Shown piece by piece: positions 1-7,163 of a DNA stretch of 26,201 bases (the stretch's first letter is position 1; each line of letters opens with the position of its first letter). Location: assembly GCA_905215015.1 (NCBI GenBank), contig CAJMOS010000028.1, positions 1 through 26,201 on the forward strand, in the 5' to 3' direction. Made by a program: the position numbers and the translations under genes. Below the pieces are notes generated by a model. That model was not told where the DNA came from. It searched no databases and saw only the letters and a list, made by a program, of their open reading frames with translations. This DNA comes from an uncultured bacterium (lineage in GTDB: Bacteria > Spirochaetota > Spirochaetia > Sphaerochaetales > Sphaerochaetaceae).

Positions 1-859
1 AGAACTGCTTGGCGGTATTGTATGCCATCAGGCTCGCGATGGTGCCGCCGGCACCGGGGAGCACTCCGACGAAGAAGCCCAGCGGAGTCGAGCGCAGAAT
101 GTGCTTCCAGGAACGTCTCCAGTCCTCACGGGTGATCCAGATGCGCCCGAAACGGGTTTGCATTTGCCTCTTTCCATCGCGGATCGAGCGGAAACTCTTG
201 AGCACCTCGCCAAAGGCGAAGATGGCGATGATGACAATCAGGAAGTCGATCCCTCCCTGCAGCTCCAGGATTCCAAAGGTAAAGCGGGAGACGCCACTTT
301 GCATGTCGATGCCGATGGTCGCGATCATCAGGCCGATGACCATCGACAGGAAACCCTTGCGCATGCTGCCCTCGGTCATGGCGGCAGTGGCCACCAAGGC
401 GAAGACGTACAGCAGGAAGTACTCGCCAGGACCGAACTTTAGCGCGAAACGCGAGACCGGGATGGCGGTGAAGGCAATCAGGACCGTGCTGATCGTGCCT
501 CCGATGAAGCTGGCGATGGCGCTGATGGCCAGGGCCCGTTCGGCCCCTCCGTTCATGGCCATCGGATATCCGTCAAAGGTTGCGGCTATGGCGGCTCCAT
601 CGCCTGGCGTGTTGATCAGGATCGAGGCGCGCGAACCACCGTACATGGCTCCATAGTAGACGCCGCACATGGTGATCAGCGCCGCTACCGGGCCCATGGT
701 AAAGGTCAGGGGAAGCAGGACTGCGACACCGGTGGCCGGTCCGAGACCAGGCAGCATGCCGATGATGGTGCCAAGCACTCCTCCGATGGTCACCCACAGG
801 ATATTGATCGGTTGCCCGGCAATGGCGAACCCATGCATGAGCATTTGCAAACTACCCAT
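1..859 (-). CDS. tctA: Tripartite tricarboxylate transporter large membrane subunit TctA, partial (3' end outside window)
   Basis: This is the large inner-membrane subunit of a TctABC secondary transporter, which takes carboxylates such as citrate from a periplasmic binding protein using an ion gradient. The frame is open from an ATG at 859 to the left edge, giving about 286 of the usual roughly 500 residues. The N-terminus shows the family blocks: GMLPGLGPATGVAVLLPLTF near residue 35, then YYGAMYGGSRASILINTPGD and TFDGYPMA, followed by a series of hydrophobic helices. A GAGGAGG ribosome site lies 6 bases before the start and overlaps the tctB stop, so translation is probably coupled to tctB. 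The family call is firm; the substrate is inferred from neighbours only. Confidence 0.93.
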   Translation of the reverse strand, partial: MGSLQMLMHGFAIAGQPINILWVTIGGVLGTIIGMLPGLGPATGVAVLLPLTFTMGPVAALITMCGVYYGAMYGGSRASILINTPGDGAAIAATFDGYPMAMNGGAERALAISAIASFIGGTISTVLIAFTAIPVSRFALKFGPGEYFLLYVFALVATAAMTEGSMRKGFLSMVIGLMIATIGIDMQSGVSRFTFGILELQGGIDFLIVIIAIFAFGEVLKSFRSIRDGKRQMQTRFGRIWITREDWRRSWKHILRSTPLGFFVGVLPGAGGTIASLMAYNTAKQF

Positions 860-869
860 ATGCTCCTCC

Positions 870-1355
870 TCACATGAATCCCAAGAACGACTTGGGAAGG
901 AAAATGCCGAGACTGTGGTCGAACAGCAGGTAGACGACGACAGCGAAAACCACGGCGATCAGCAACGAGTTCCTCCAGGTTTTCCAGCCTCGGAAGACCA
1001 TCAGCTGCACCTCGAGGAACACGATGGTCGAGAAGACATATCCGATCCGGTTGAAAAGGAGCGCATAGACGATACTGTTGAGGACGGTCAGGACGATGGA
1101 GAACTCCGCTTTCCCAAACTGGTTCTTGAACTCCGCCATCGCGCTCGCTTTTCCCTCCTCGTCACGGGGAAGCCTCCGGATTTCCGAGACAAGGAGGGAG
1201 ACCCCAATCACCAGCAGCGAGACGCTCAGGATCATCGGGAATACTTTTGGCGCGACGGGATTGCCGATTTTTGCCGCAGGAAGCAGGAAGGTGGCGATTG
1301 TATAGCACACGCCGGCCAGCGTGACGACTGCCGTCACGATCAAAGAGAAATACAT
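870..1355 (-). CDS. tctB: Tripartite tricarboxylate transporter small membrane subunit TctB
   Basis: This is the poorly conserved small membrane subunit of the TctABC transporter, 161 residues, a usual length. Four hydrophobic segments are visible: about residues 4-26, 38-58, 86-108 and 127-147, with a charged cytoplasmic stretch (RRLPRDEEGK) between the second and third, the typical TctB topology. The start is supported by a GGAGG site just before the ATG. It sits between tctC and tctA on the same strand, with 59 bases to tctC (containing a strong hairpin) and 10 bases to tctA. Sequence alone would be a weak call; the position between tctC and tctA makes it secure. Confidence 0.88.
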   Translation of the reverse strand: MYFSLIVTAVVTLAGVCYTIATFLLPAAKIGNPVAPKVFPMILSVSLLVIGVSLLVSEIRRLPRDEEGKASAMAEFKNQFGKAEFSIVLTVLNSIVYALLFNRIGYVFSTIVFLEVQLMVFRGWKTWRNSLLIAVVFAVVVYLLFDHSLGIFLPKSFLGFM

Positions 1356-1373
1356 GGTACCTCCGAAATGGTT

Positions 1374-1398
1374 CCCCGGCCGGGAATCCAGGCCGGGG
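1374..1398 (-). terminator. Hairpin between tctC and tctB (attenuator or mRNA-stabilising stem)
   Basis: A perfect 8-bp inverted repeat CCCCGGCC / GGCCGGGG with a 9-base loop begins 17 bases after the tctC stop. No U-run follows on the transcribed strand, so it looks more like a partial terminator or a 3'-end block against RNases than a full intrinsic terminator. It would let tctC mRNA exceed tctBA mRNA, as binding proteins are needed in excess. Confidence 0.6.
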
Positions 1399-1414
1399 TC
1401 CGGGAAAAGGGAAC

Positions 1415-2419
1415 TCAGATCATGCCGATCTTGGTCAGGATGTCCTTATAGGAATCCTCCGTCTCGACCAGAAATTGCTCGAACTCGGGCTTGTCAAGGT
1501 AGACATCATCCCAGCCGTACTGCTTTTCCATGTCCTTCCACTCCTGGGTCTGGACCATCCGCTTCAAGGTGTCACGCCAATAGGCTACCGCGTAGTCGGG
1601 CATGTCAGGACTGCCGAAGAGGCCTCTCCAGTTCTGGAAGGTGACGTCGATCCCCTCTTCCTTGCAGGTCGGAATATCGTGTTGCGCGCCCTCCCCGACA
1701 CGGTGGTCGGCGGTCTGCGCCAGACACTTCAGGTCTCCGGACTGGACCAGGCCCATCACATCGGCAAGACTGGTGGAGAAAAGGTCGATATGGCCGCCCA
1801 TCACCTGGGTCGCCCCATCGTCATCAAACGCGACGTAGTCGATCTTGTCCAGGTTCTTGACGCCTGCCGAGTCCGCGACGATCAGGAACTGCACGTGGTC
1901 CATGGAACCGGCGGCGCTGGTACCGCCGATCTTGACGGACTTCGGGTCTTTCTTCAGTGCGTCCATGACGTCGTTGATCGTCTGGTAGGGACTGTCGGCC
2001 CTGACGACGAACGCGGCGTAGTCCGCAATCAGCCTGGCCAGCGGCGTGGTGTTGCGCCAGCCGTATGGACTGGTACCGTTCAGGTTGAAGAAGATGATTG
2101 GAGGGGAATAGACGGTGATGGTCTTGTCGTCCCCCTTCTTGGTCTGCAGCGTGCCGAGATGGACCGCTCCACCGGCACCCGAGGCATTGCGCACCGGCAT
2201 CGACACGCCGACCAGTTTGGTGTCTCCCAACACTTTCGCGACGGTACGGATGGTCAGGTCCCATCCACCACCGGCTCCTGCCGGAGCGACAAAATCAAAA
2301 TTTCCATTCGGATACTTCGGGGCCGCCTTGGCGCCTCCCGTCCCCTCGTTCGCGCCAGCAGCAAAGAGCGACATGGCCGCGAGCATGCATGTTGCCAGCA
2401 AGGCAAATCTTTTCTTCAT
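1415..2419 (-). CDS. tctC: TctC/Bug-family periplasmic carboxylate-binding protein
   Basis: This is the extracytoplasmic solute-binding component of the TctABC system; it captures a carboxylate and delivers it to TctA/TctB. It has 334 residues, standard for the Bug/TctC family. The N-terminus (MKKRF, a hydrophobic core, then SLFAAGANEG) is a signal peptide probably cut after the FA; a Cys at residue 11 is too early for a convincing lipobox. The mature start NFDFVAPAGAGGGWDLTIR is the family's ligand-loop signature, and NWRGLFGSPDMPD in the C-terminal third is also typical. A GGAGGA site precedes the ATG. It is the first transporter gene after the sensor kinase, on the same strand, and is followed by a hairpin. 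Citrate or another di/tricarboxylate is the inferred ligand. Confidence 0.9.
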   Translation of the reverse strand: MKKRFALLATCMLAAMSLFAAGANEGTGGAKAAPKYPNGNFDFVAPAGAGGGWDLTIRTVAKVLGDTKLVGVSMPVRNASGAGGAVHLGTLQTKKGDDKTITVYSPPIIFFNLNGTSPYGWRNTTPLARLIADYAAFVVRADSPYQTINDVMDALKKDPKSVKIGGTSAAGSMDHVQFLIVADSAGVKNLDKIDYVAFDDDGATQVMGGHIDLFSTSLADVMGLVQSGDLKCLAQTADHRVGEGAQHDIPTCKEEGIDVTFQNWRGLFGSPDMPDYAVAYWRDTLKRMVQTQEWKDMEKQYGWDDVYLDKPEFEQFLVETEDSYKDILTKIGMI

Positions 2420-2439
2420 CTGAAGAATCCTCCTTTTGC

Positions 2440-2458
2440 CACGGACCTCCTGTCCGTG
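2440..2458 (-). promoter_or_regulatory. Dyad in the tctC leader
   Basis: A perfect 7-bp inverted repeat CACGGAC / GTCCGTG with a 5-base loop lies 20 bases before the tctC start, in the 97-base gap after the kinase gene. On the transcript it would be a short stem just upstream of the ribosome site, with an AGGAG sequence in its loop. It could be a binding site for the regulator, an RNA control element or a kinase terminator; no U-run supports the last. Confidence 0.4.
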
Positions 2459-2516
2459 TATGTCCAGTGTAGGAAGAGAATCCTTAACAGGCTTCCAACA
2501 AAAACCTTACGAGTCG

Positions 2517-4700
2517 TTAATATTTGCGGACGTCGGCCACCTCCATGGCGAGTTCCTCGACGGTGAAGGGCTTGAAGATGTAGCCATCCAGGATGCCGCT
2601 GGAAAGCGAGTCCAGCACCTCCTTCTCCATTCCCGACGAGACCAGGACGATAGTCTGCATCGGCCACAGCTGCCTTGCCTTCATCGTCAGCACGGTCCAC
2701 GAAACGTCGCTCATCGAGGCGTCCACCACCAATACCTCGTAGGAATGGTGGCGCAGCTGTTCCATCGCATCCTTCCCGCTTTGCGAGACCGTCACATGGA
2801 ACTGCCGCTTGGAGAGCCCCTTGCGGTACAGGTCCACGGTCGATGGGTCAGGGTCTACCACCAGCACGTCCACGCTCGGCATCTCGGTGATGCCGGCGAT
2901 TTCCGTCCGCACCTTCACCTTCCGCTCCTCGCTTCTGGGAAGCAACACGCTGAATGTGGATCCCTTTCCTGGCTCGGAATCGACCAAGATCAGCCCATGG
3001 TGGGCGACGACGATGTGGTCGGAAACCATCAGCCCCAGCCCGTTGCCGCCTTTCTTCTCCTTGGTGGTGAAGAACGGCTCGAAAATCTTGCCTTTGGTCG
3101 CCTCGTCCATGCCGCACCCGTCATCGCTGATCCGGATGGCGATGAACTCGTCAGCCAAGGAATCGGCCCGCTTGGGAAGCTTTTCCGCAGGGACGAAATC
3201 AACCGTCATGCGGATGTGTCCCTCCTTCTTGCCGATTGCGTCGATGGCATTGAGGATGATGTTGAGCACCACCTGCGAGATCTGCGTGGTGTTGCAGAAC
3301 ACCGTCGCCTTGCGTTCCGGCATCGTGCTGGAAAAATGGATGGACGGCGGCATCACCCCTTTGGCCAGCTTGGTGATCTGGGCTGCCAGCCGCTCCAGCT
3401 CGACGGGCTTGAACGGTTCCGAGTTCTTCCGGCCGAACGAGGAAACCTGCTGGATCACGTCGCGGGCCTTCTCGCTGGCGGTGAAGATTTCCTTCACCTC
3501 GTCGTACTCGGGATCCTCGGGCTTCTTCTGCTCAAGCAACATCCCCGAGTAGCCCATGATCGGGGTCAGCAGGTTGTTGAACTCATGGGCGATGCCGCAG
3601 GTCAGCATGCCGATGATCTCCAGCCTCTGTTGCTGGTTCTTCTGCCTGGCCATCTCGTTCACGTAAGTCAGCGACCGGTTCAACTCCCGGAGATAGGTGT
3701 TCTCCTTTTCCATCATCACCCGCTTCCTGCCCGCCATCACCTGGTGGAACCAGAGACCGAGGGCAATCGTGCAGATGGCGAGGGCGAGGATGGTGATGCC
3801 GAAAAGGGAGCTGCCGATATAGGTGATGAACTGCTGGTAGTCCACAACCAAGCTGATGATGAAGTTCCCGGAACCCGCCGCCGACTTGGCGAAAACCACC
3901 TGCTTGCGGGTCGGCCTGGCATCCTGGTCGTCGAACCAGTACCCCACGTAGGTAGCCCTTCCCGCCTTCTTGTCCGTCGACTGTTCCCGCTCCACAATCG
4001 CAAGCATCGGAGCGACATCCACAGCATGCTGCCTTCCCAGCTCCTCATAGGCGTCGTGGGCCGAAAGCCCCACCAAGGCGGGATTGCGGCTCATCACGAT
4101 CAAGCCGTCGCTGGTCTTCATCAACAAATCGTCCGAGTCGGCGAGCTTGACCATCTGCAGCACCTTGTCATAGAGCAGGTCCAGGCTGATCATCGCCGTG
4201 ACCCGGTAGCCGTGTGGGTTGGTCACCGTGATGCCGAGCGAGGTCTCGTTCTTGCGTGCGGTCCGATAGACGCGGAACACCGCATACTCGTCGCTGCTGA
4301 CGAGGGCGAGGGGCACATACTCCTTGCGCCGAAGGGACCAGATGTTGTCGTCCAGGTCATCGCTTGGAGAAATCAGCATGTTGTCGATCACCTGGGCATA
4401 GTAGACGCAGAATTGCAGGGAGATGCGGTTCAACGGCCAGGAGAGCCCCTCGTCGGTATACTTGCCGAGGGCCGTGTCGAAGTCAGCCGAAGAGGCGAAG
4501 AGCAACAGCGCCTGCTCCGACTGGCTGGTCACGTTCTCCACGTTGAGCGCGATGCTGCGGACCACCGCCGCGTAGTTGTCCACCTGTTCCTTCATCAGCT
4601 TCCGGGAAAAGGACCGGATGGTGAAAAGGAGGGCGACGGCCAAAGCCACCATGGCCCCCAGTCCGACCAACGCCCTCACTACCACCCCATCGCGCCTCAT
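2517..4700 (-). CDS. Hybrid sensor histidine kinase with extracytoplasmic sensor and C-terminal receiver domain
   Basis: This is a membrane sensor kinase of 727 residues. From the N-terminus: a transmembrane helix (about residues 7-27), an extracytoplasmic sensor of about 240 residues resembling a dCache fold, a second helix (about 290-318), a short coiled linker, a HisKA domain with the phospho-acceptor in GIAHEFNNLL (H372), an ATPase domain with N-box NIILNAIDAIG, DDGCGMDE and GGNGLGL, and a receiver domain (about 605-727) with DPD, phospho-acceptor D660 (VLVVDASMSD) and the FKPF lysine. All key catalytic residues are present. I chose ATG 4700 because GGAG lies 6 bases upstream; a TTG at 4706 abuts that site. 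It is directly upstream of tctC and divergent from a response regulator, so it probably senses the transporter's substrate. The ligand is unknown. Confidence 0.9.
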   Translation of the reverse strand: MRRDGVVVRALVGLGAMVALAVALLFTIRSFSRKLMKEQVDNYAAVVRSIALNVENVTSQSEQALLLFASSADFDTALGKYTDEGLSWPLNRISLQFCVYYAQVIDNMLISPSDDLDDNIWSLRRKEYVPLALVSSDEYAVFRVYRTARKNETSLGITVTNPHGYRVTAMISLDLLYDKVLQMVKLADSDDLLMKTSDGLIVMSRNPALVGLSAHDAYEELGRQHAVDVAPMLAIVEREQSTDKKAGRATYVGYWFDDQDARPTRKQVVFAKSAAGSGNFIISLVVDYQQFITYIGSSLFGITILALAICTIALGLWFHQVMAGRKRVMMEKENTYLRELNRSLTYVNEMARQKNQQQRLEIIGMLTCGIAHEFNNLLTPIMGYSGMLLEQKKPEDPEYDEVKEIFTASEKARDVIQQVSSFGRKNSEPFKPVELERLAAQITKLAKGVMPPSIHFSSTMPERKATVFCNTTQISQVVLNIILNAIDAIGKKEGHIRMTVDFVPAEKLPKRADSLADEFIAIRISDDGCGMDEATKGKIFEPFFTTKEKKGGNGLGLMVSDHIVVAHHGLILVDSEPGKGSTFSVLLPRSEERKVKVRTEIAGITEMPSVDVLVVDPDPSTVDLYRKGLSKRQFHVTVSQSGKDAMEQLRHHSYEVLVVDASMSDVSWTVLTMKARQLWPMQTIVLVSSGMEKEVLDSLSSGILDGYIFKPFTVEELAMEVADVRKY

Positions 4701-4717
4701 GGACAACTCCGATTCTT

Positions 4718-4746
4718 TTTACAAATCCCCAAAACCATGGTACCCT
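4718..4746 (+). promoter_or_regulatory. Candidate promoter of the response regulator
   Basis: TTTACA (4718-4723) and TACCCT (4741-4746) are separated by 17 bases. The -35 matches 5 of 6 consensus bases and the -10 only 3 of 6. A start some 7 bases past the -10 would leave only a few leader bases before the ATG at 4757, which lacks a ribosome site. Confidence 0.35.
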
Positions 4747-4756
4747 TGATTTCACC

Positions 4757-5470
4757 ATGTGGGGAACCGAATCGACAACTGATCTGCAACGTGTTTTGAT
4801 TGTCGATGACGATGAGGCGGTACGCAAAGTACTGGGGAAAGTCGTGGCAAGCAGAGGCATGGAGCCCTGTTATGCCTCTGACGGGAACCAAGCCCTCTCG
4901 CTCATCCTCGCCTCTCCGGGCGCCTATCAGGTCATCCTGCTGGACATCATGCCGGGGGACCCCGATGGCTTTTCCGTCCTCAAGCACATCCGCCAGCACA
5001 ACATCAACGTCCCGGTGATGATCATTTCCAGCCGCATCGAGGATGTCGACACCCTCTACGGACTCGGGTTGGGTGCCGACGACTATATCACCAAGCCCTT
5101 CAATCCCGTGGTGCTCGGCGCCAAAATCCAGGCGCTGATCCGCCGTTCCCGGCTTTCCTCCCCTGACAACCGGCAGCTGATCGAGGCGGGATCCTTCCGG
5201 ATGGACACCCGCCAGAAGCGTTTTTTCCGGGACGGGAAAGAGCAGTTCCTCTCCGGCAAGGAGTTCTCCTTGATGCAGTTGTTCATGGAACATCCCCGCC
5301 AGGTCTTCTCGAAAGAAGACCTCTATCGGAACGTCTGGGGCAACATCGCAGTCGATGACAACACCATCATGGTCTACATCAACCGTCTCCGCGCGAAAAT
5401 CGAGACGAACCCCAAAGCACCCACCCATCTCGTCACCGTCTGGGGGGTTGGCTACTCGTTCGAGCCATGA
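4757..5470 (+). CDS. OmpR/PhoB-family response regulator (TctD-like role)
   Basis: This is a two-domain transcription regulator of 237 residues. The receiver domain (about 10-125) has the acidic pocket VDDDE (17-19), phospho-acceptor D63 in VILLDIMPG, S91 and K113 (YITKPF). The C-terminal winged helix (about 140-237) shows GKEFSLMQLFMEHPRQVFSKEDLYRNVWG and the closing IETNP...TVWGVGYSFEP typical of OmpR proteins. It is divergent from the hybrid kinase, 56 bases apart, so it is the likely output partner; in enterobacteria the OmpR-type TctD controls tctCBA, a known parallel. The start has no recognisable ribosome site and may be leaderless. Its last 38 bases overlap the 3' end of citC on the other strand. 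Confidence 0.92.
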   Translation: MWGTESTTDLQRVLIVDDDEAVRKVLGKVVASRGMEPCYASDGNQALSLILASPGAYQVILLDIMPGDPDGFSVLKHIRQHNINVPVMIISSRIEDVDTLYGLGLGADDYITKPFNPVVLGAKIQALIRRSRLSSPDNRQLIEAGSFRMDTRQKRFFRDGKEQFLSGKEFSLMQLFMEHPRQVFSKEDLYRNVWGNIAVDDNTIMVYINRLRAKIETNPKAPTHLVTVWGVGYSFEP

Positions 5471-6422
5471 CCAGGTAGGGACGTGTCGTGACCGGCACCA
5501 AAGCCGCCGCCTCCCCGACTTTCCCCTGCACAAGATATGCCCGCACCCTGCTGGCGCTGACGGGTTTTCCCGCCAAGGCCAGCCGGGGGATCTCCACTAC
5601 TTCCACGCCCCTGGGAGGCAAGGCCTCTTTGAGCTCCTTGTTGTAGGCCGAAGTCACCATGTCCTCGGGCTCCGTCCCGACAAACCGGACCTTGATGCCG
5701 AGGGCGGGAACCACCGCATCAAGGAAGAGGGCGATGTCCAGCTCGGCTTGGGAGTCGGTGGCGCCTTCTTTCAAAAAATAGGTGGGAAAGGTCGCCGGAA
5801 AAACCAGGTATTCCTCGCTCGCATGGACAAAGACATTCCCCAAGTCCCCGCAACCCGACCTGACCATGGAGAAGCGTTCCCCGCTCGTCCAAAGGCCGCC
5901 GGGGGAGGAAAGGACGAACAGGTGCAGGGCGTCGCAACGTTGGCTCGCCTGCTCGACCAGGTAGCGATGCCCAAGGGTAAAGGGATCGGCATGCATCACG
6001 ACGGCCCCGATCCTTCCCGTCCGGGGGCCCTCCAGGGCGGCGAGATAGGAGGAAAGCCCGTTCCTGCGGTTTTCCAGCAAAGCCATGCGGGACGTCTCGG
6101 CAATCAGGAAGAATCCGAAGGGACGGAAGAGGACGACGTTGTCAGGCTTGGTGACAAGGAACAGGCGGGAAACTCCGCTGGCGAGGGCTTCGGTGACCAG
6201 CGGGGTCAGCAACATGCCCATCAATCCCTGGCCCTGGAAGGAAGGGGCGATGGCGAACCATTTGAGCACGTTGTCCTTCCGGCTTGCCGTACCGATTGCC
6301 ATATCCCCGTCGTACAGGACCACCGACCTGGTGACATCCCCGTCAGCCGTCAGTCCTGCCTGGGCCAGCAGCCCGTCACGCGCATCCCGGTCCTGGTCGG
6401 TAGAAACCCATGCGATATCCAT
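5433..6422 (-). CDS. citC: [Citrate (pro-3S)-lyase] ligase CitC
   Basis: CitC acetylates the prosthetic group of the citrate lyase acyl-carrier subunit, using acetate and ATP, which switches the lyase on. The protein has 329 residues, normal for the family. Residues about 25-125 are a GNAT-like domain (FAIAPSFQGQGLMGMLL, then LFRPFGFFLIAET); residues about 135-329 are the nucleotidyltransferase-like domain with VVMHADPFTLGHRYLVEQA, whose TLGH is the HxGH-type nucleotide site, and the late PVSASRVRAYL. Citrate lyase genes (citDEF) are not within the window. It is the last gene of a minus-strand run after the phosphatase (47-base gap) and its 3' end overlaps the regulator convergently. It suits the neighbouring carboxylate transporter. 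Upstream of the ATG only a weak GGG is seen. Confidence 0.88.
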   Translation of the reverse strand: MDIAWVSTDQDRDARDGLLAQAGLTADGDVTRSVVLYDGDMAIGTASRKDNVLKWFAIAPSFQGQGLMGMLLTPLVTEALASGVSRLFLVTKPDNVVLFRPFGFFLIAETSRMALLENRRNGLSSYLAALEGPRTGRIGAVVMHADPFTLGHRYLVEQASQRCDALHLFVLSSPGGLWTSGERFSMVRSGCGDLGNVFVHASEEYLVFPATFPTYFLKEGATDSQAELDIALFLDAVVPALGIKVRFVGTEPEDMVTSAYNKELKEALPPRGVEVVEIPRLALAGKPVSASRVRAYLVQGKVGEAAALVPVTTRPYLVMARTSSQPPRR

Positions 6423-6469
6423 ATCCCAAGTGTATGGTTTCCGAAGGATGGCTGTCAGCTAAATTCTCG

Positions 6470-7144
6470 TTAAGAATTCCCCGTCCCAATCCCCCCACGT
6501 CTCACTGAAGCCAGGATGCCGCCGGTCTCCTTTCCCATCCGTTCTTCCGAAAGCGGGACGCAGGAAGGGGGAACCACCCTGCCGTCTTCCATATCGAACA
6601 CGTTCATCTGGCAGTTTTTGGCCGTGTACGCCTCGAGCGAATCAATGGCGAAAGACCCGAAATATGTCGCGATTGTACGCATGATTGTTTCATGGCAGAT
6701 GATCAGGACATTCTCCCCCGCATAGGTCCGTTTGATCTCGTCAAGGGCGGGATATACCCTGACCAAGGTGTCGGCAAAGGATTCGCCCCCCGCCAGCCGG
6801 ACAAACGGCTCCGAGCGCATGGCGCGGTATCTTTTCACCTCGAAAGTTTCTGCATCCGTACGCAACCCGAGGTAATCGCCGACAGAAAGCTCATGGAACC
6901 GCTCGTCCACAACGGCTTGCAATCCCAAGGCCTGCTCGACATAGCGGCAGGTCTGTCTTGCCCTGAGCAGGTTCGAGACAACGATATGGCGGATGGCAAG
7001 CTCGGCCTGATGCTGCCTGATATACCCGGCAAGCTCTTTCGCCTGCCGGATACCTGTTTCTGTCAAAGGGGCGTCTCCGGTGCCGCATGCGACCTGCGCC
7101 ACATTGTATGGGGTCTCGCCATGTCGGACCACGTACAGTTTCAT
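6470..7144 (-). CDS. Histidine phosphatase superfamily protein (phosphoglycerate-mutase-like)
   Basis: A cytoplasmic phosphatase or mutase of 224 residues. The phospho-acceptor motif is RHGET at residues 7-11 (H8), with supporting arginine in NLLRARQT and the second catalytic histidine in ICHETIMR. Length and the N-terminal MKLYVVRHGETPYN fit GpmB/CobC-type phosphatases rather than the longer glycolytic GpmA. The start ATG 7144 is chosen over an upstream in-frame start because GGAAAG precedes it and the upstream stretch lies inside the permease gene. It follows the permease by 19 bases, so it is probably co-transcribed with the sugar transporter and might dephosphorylate a pathway intermediate; the substrate cannot be read from sequence. 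Confidence 0.85.
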   Translation of the reverse strand: MKLYVVRHGETPYNVAQVACGTGDAPLTETGIRQAKELAGYIRQHQAELAIRHIVVSNLLRARQTCRYVEQALGLQAVVDERFHELSVGDYLGLRTDAETFEVKRYRAMRSEPFVRLAGGESFADTLVRVYPALDEIKRTYAGENVLIICHETIMRTIATYFGSFAIDSLEAYTAKNCQMNVFDMEDGRVVPPSCVPLSEERMGKETGGILASVRRGGIGTGNS

Positions 7145-7163
7145 AGCAATGCTTTCCTTTCCT

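Noticed and set aside
2436..4799. Plus-strand open frame of 787 codons opposite the sensor kinase
   Set aside because: The minus strand encodes a kinase with intact H, N, G1 and receiver motifs; the antisense frame is rich in His and Gln and has no domain.
6462..6478. Inverted repeat AATTCT / AGAATT at the end of the phosphatase gene
   Set aside because: Six AT-rich base pairs over the stop codon with no T-run; too weak to call a terminator.
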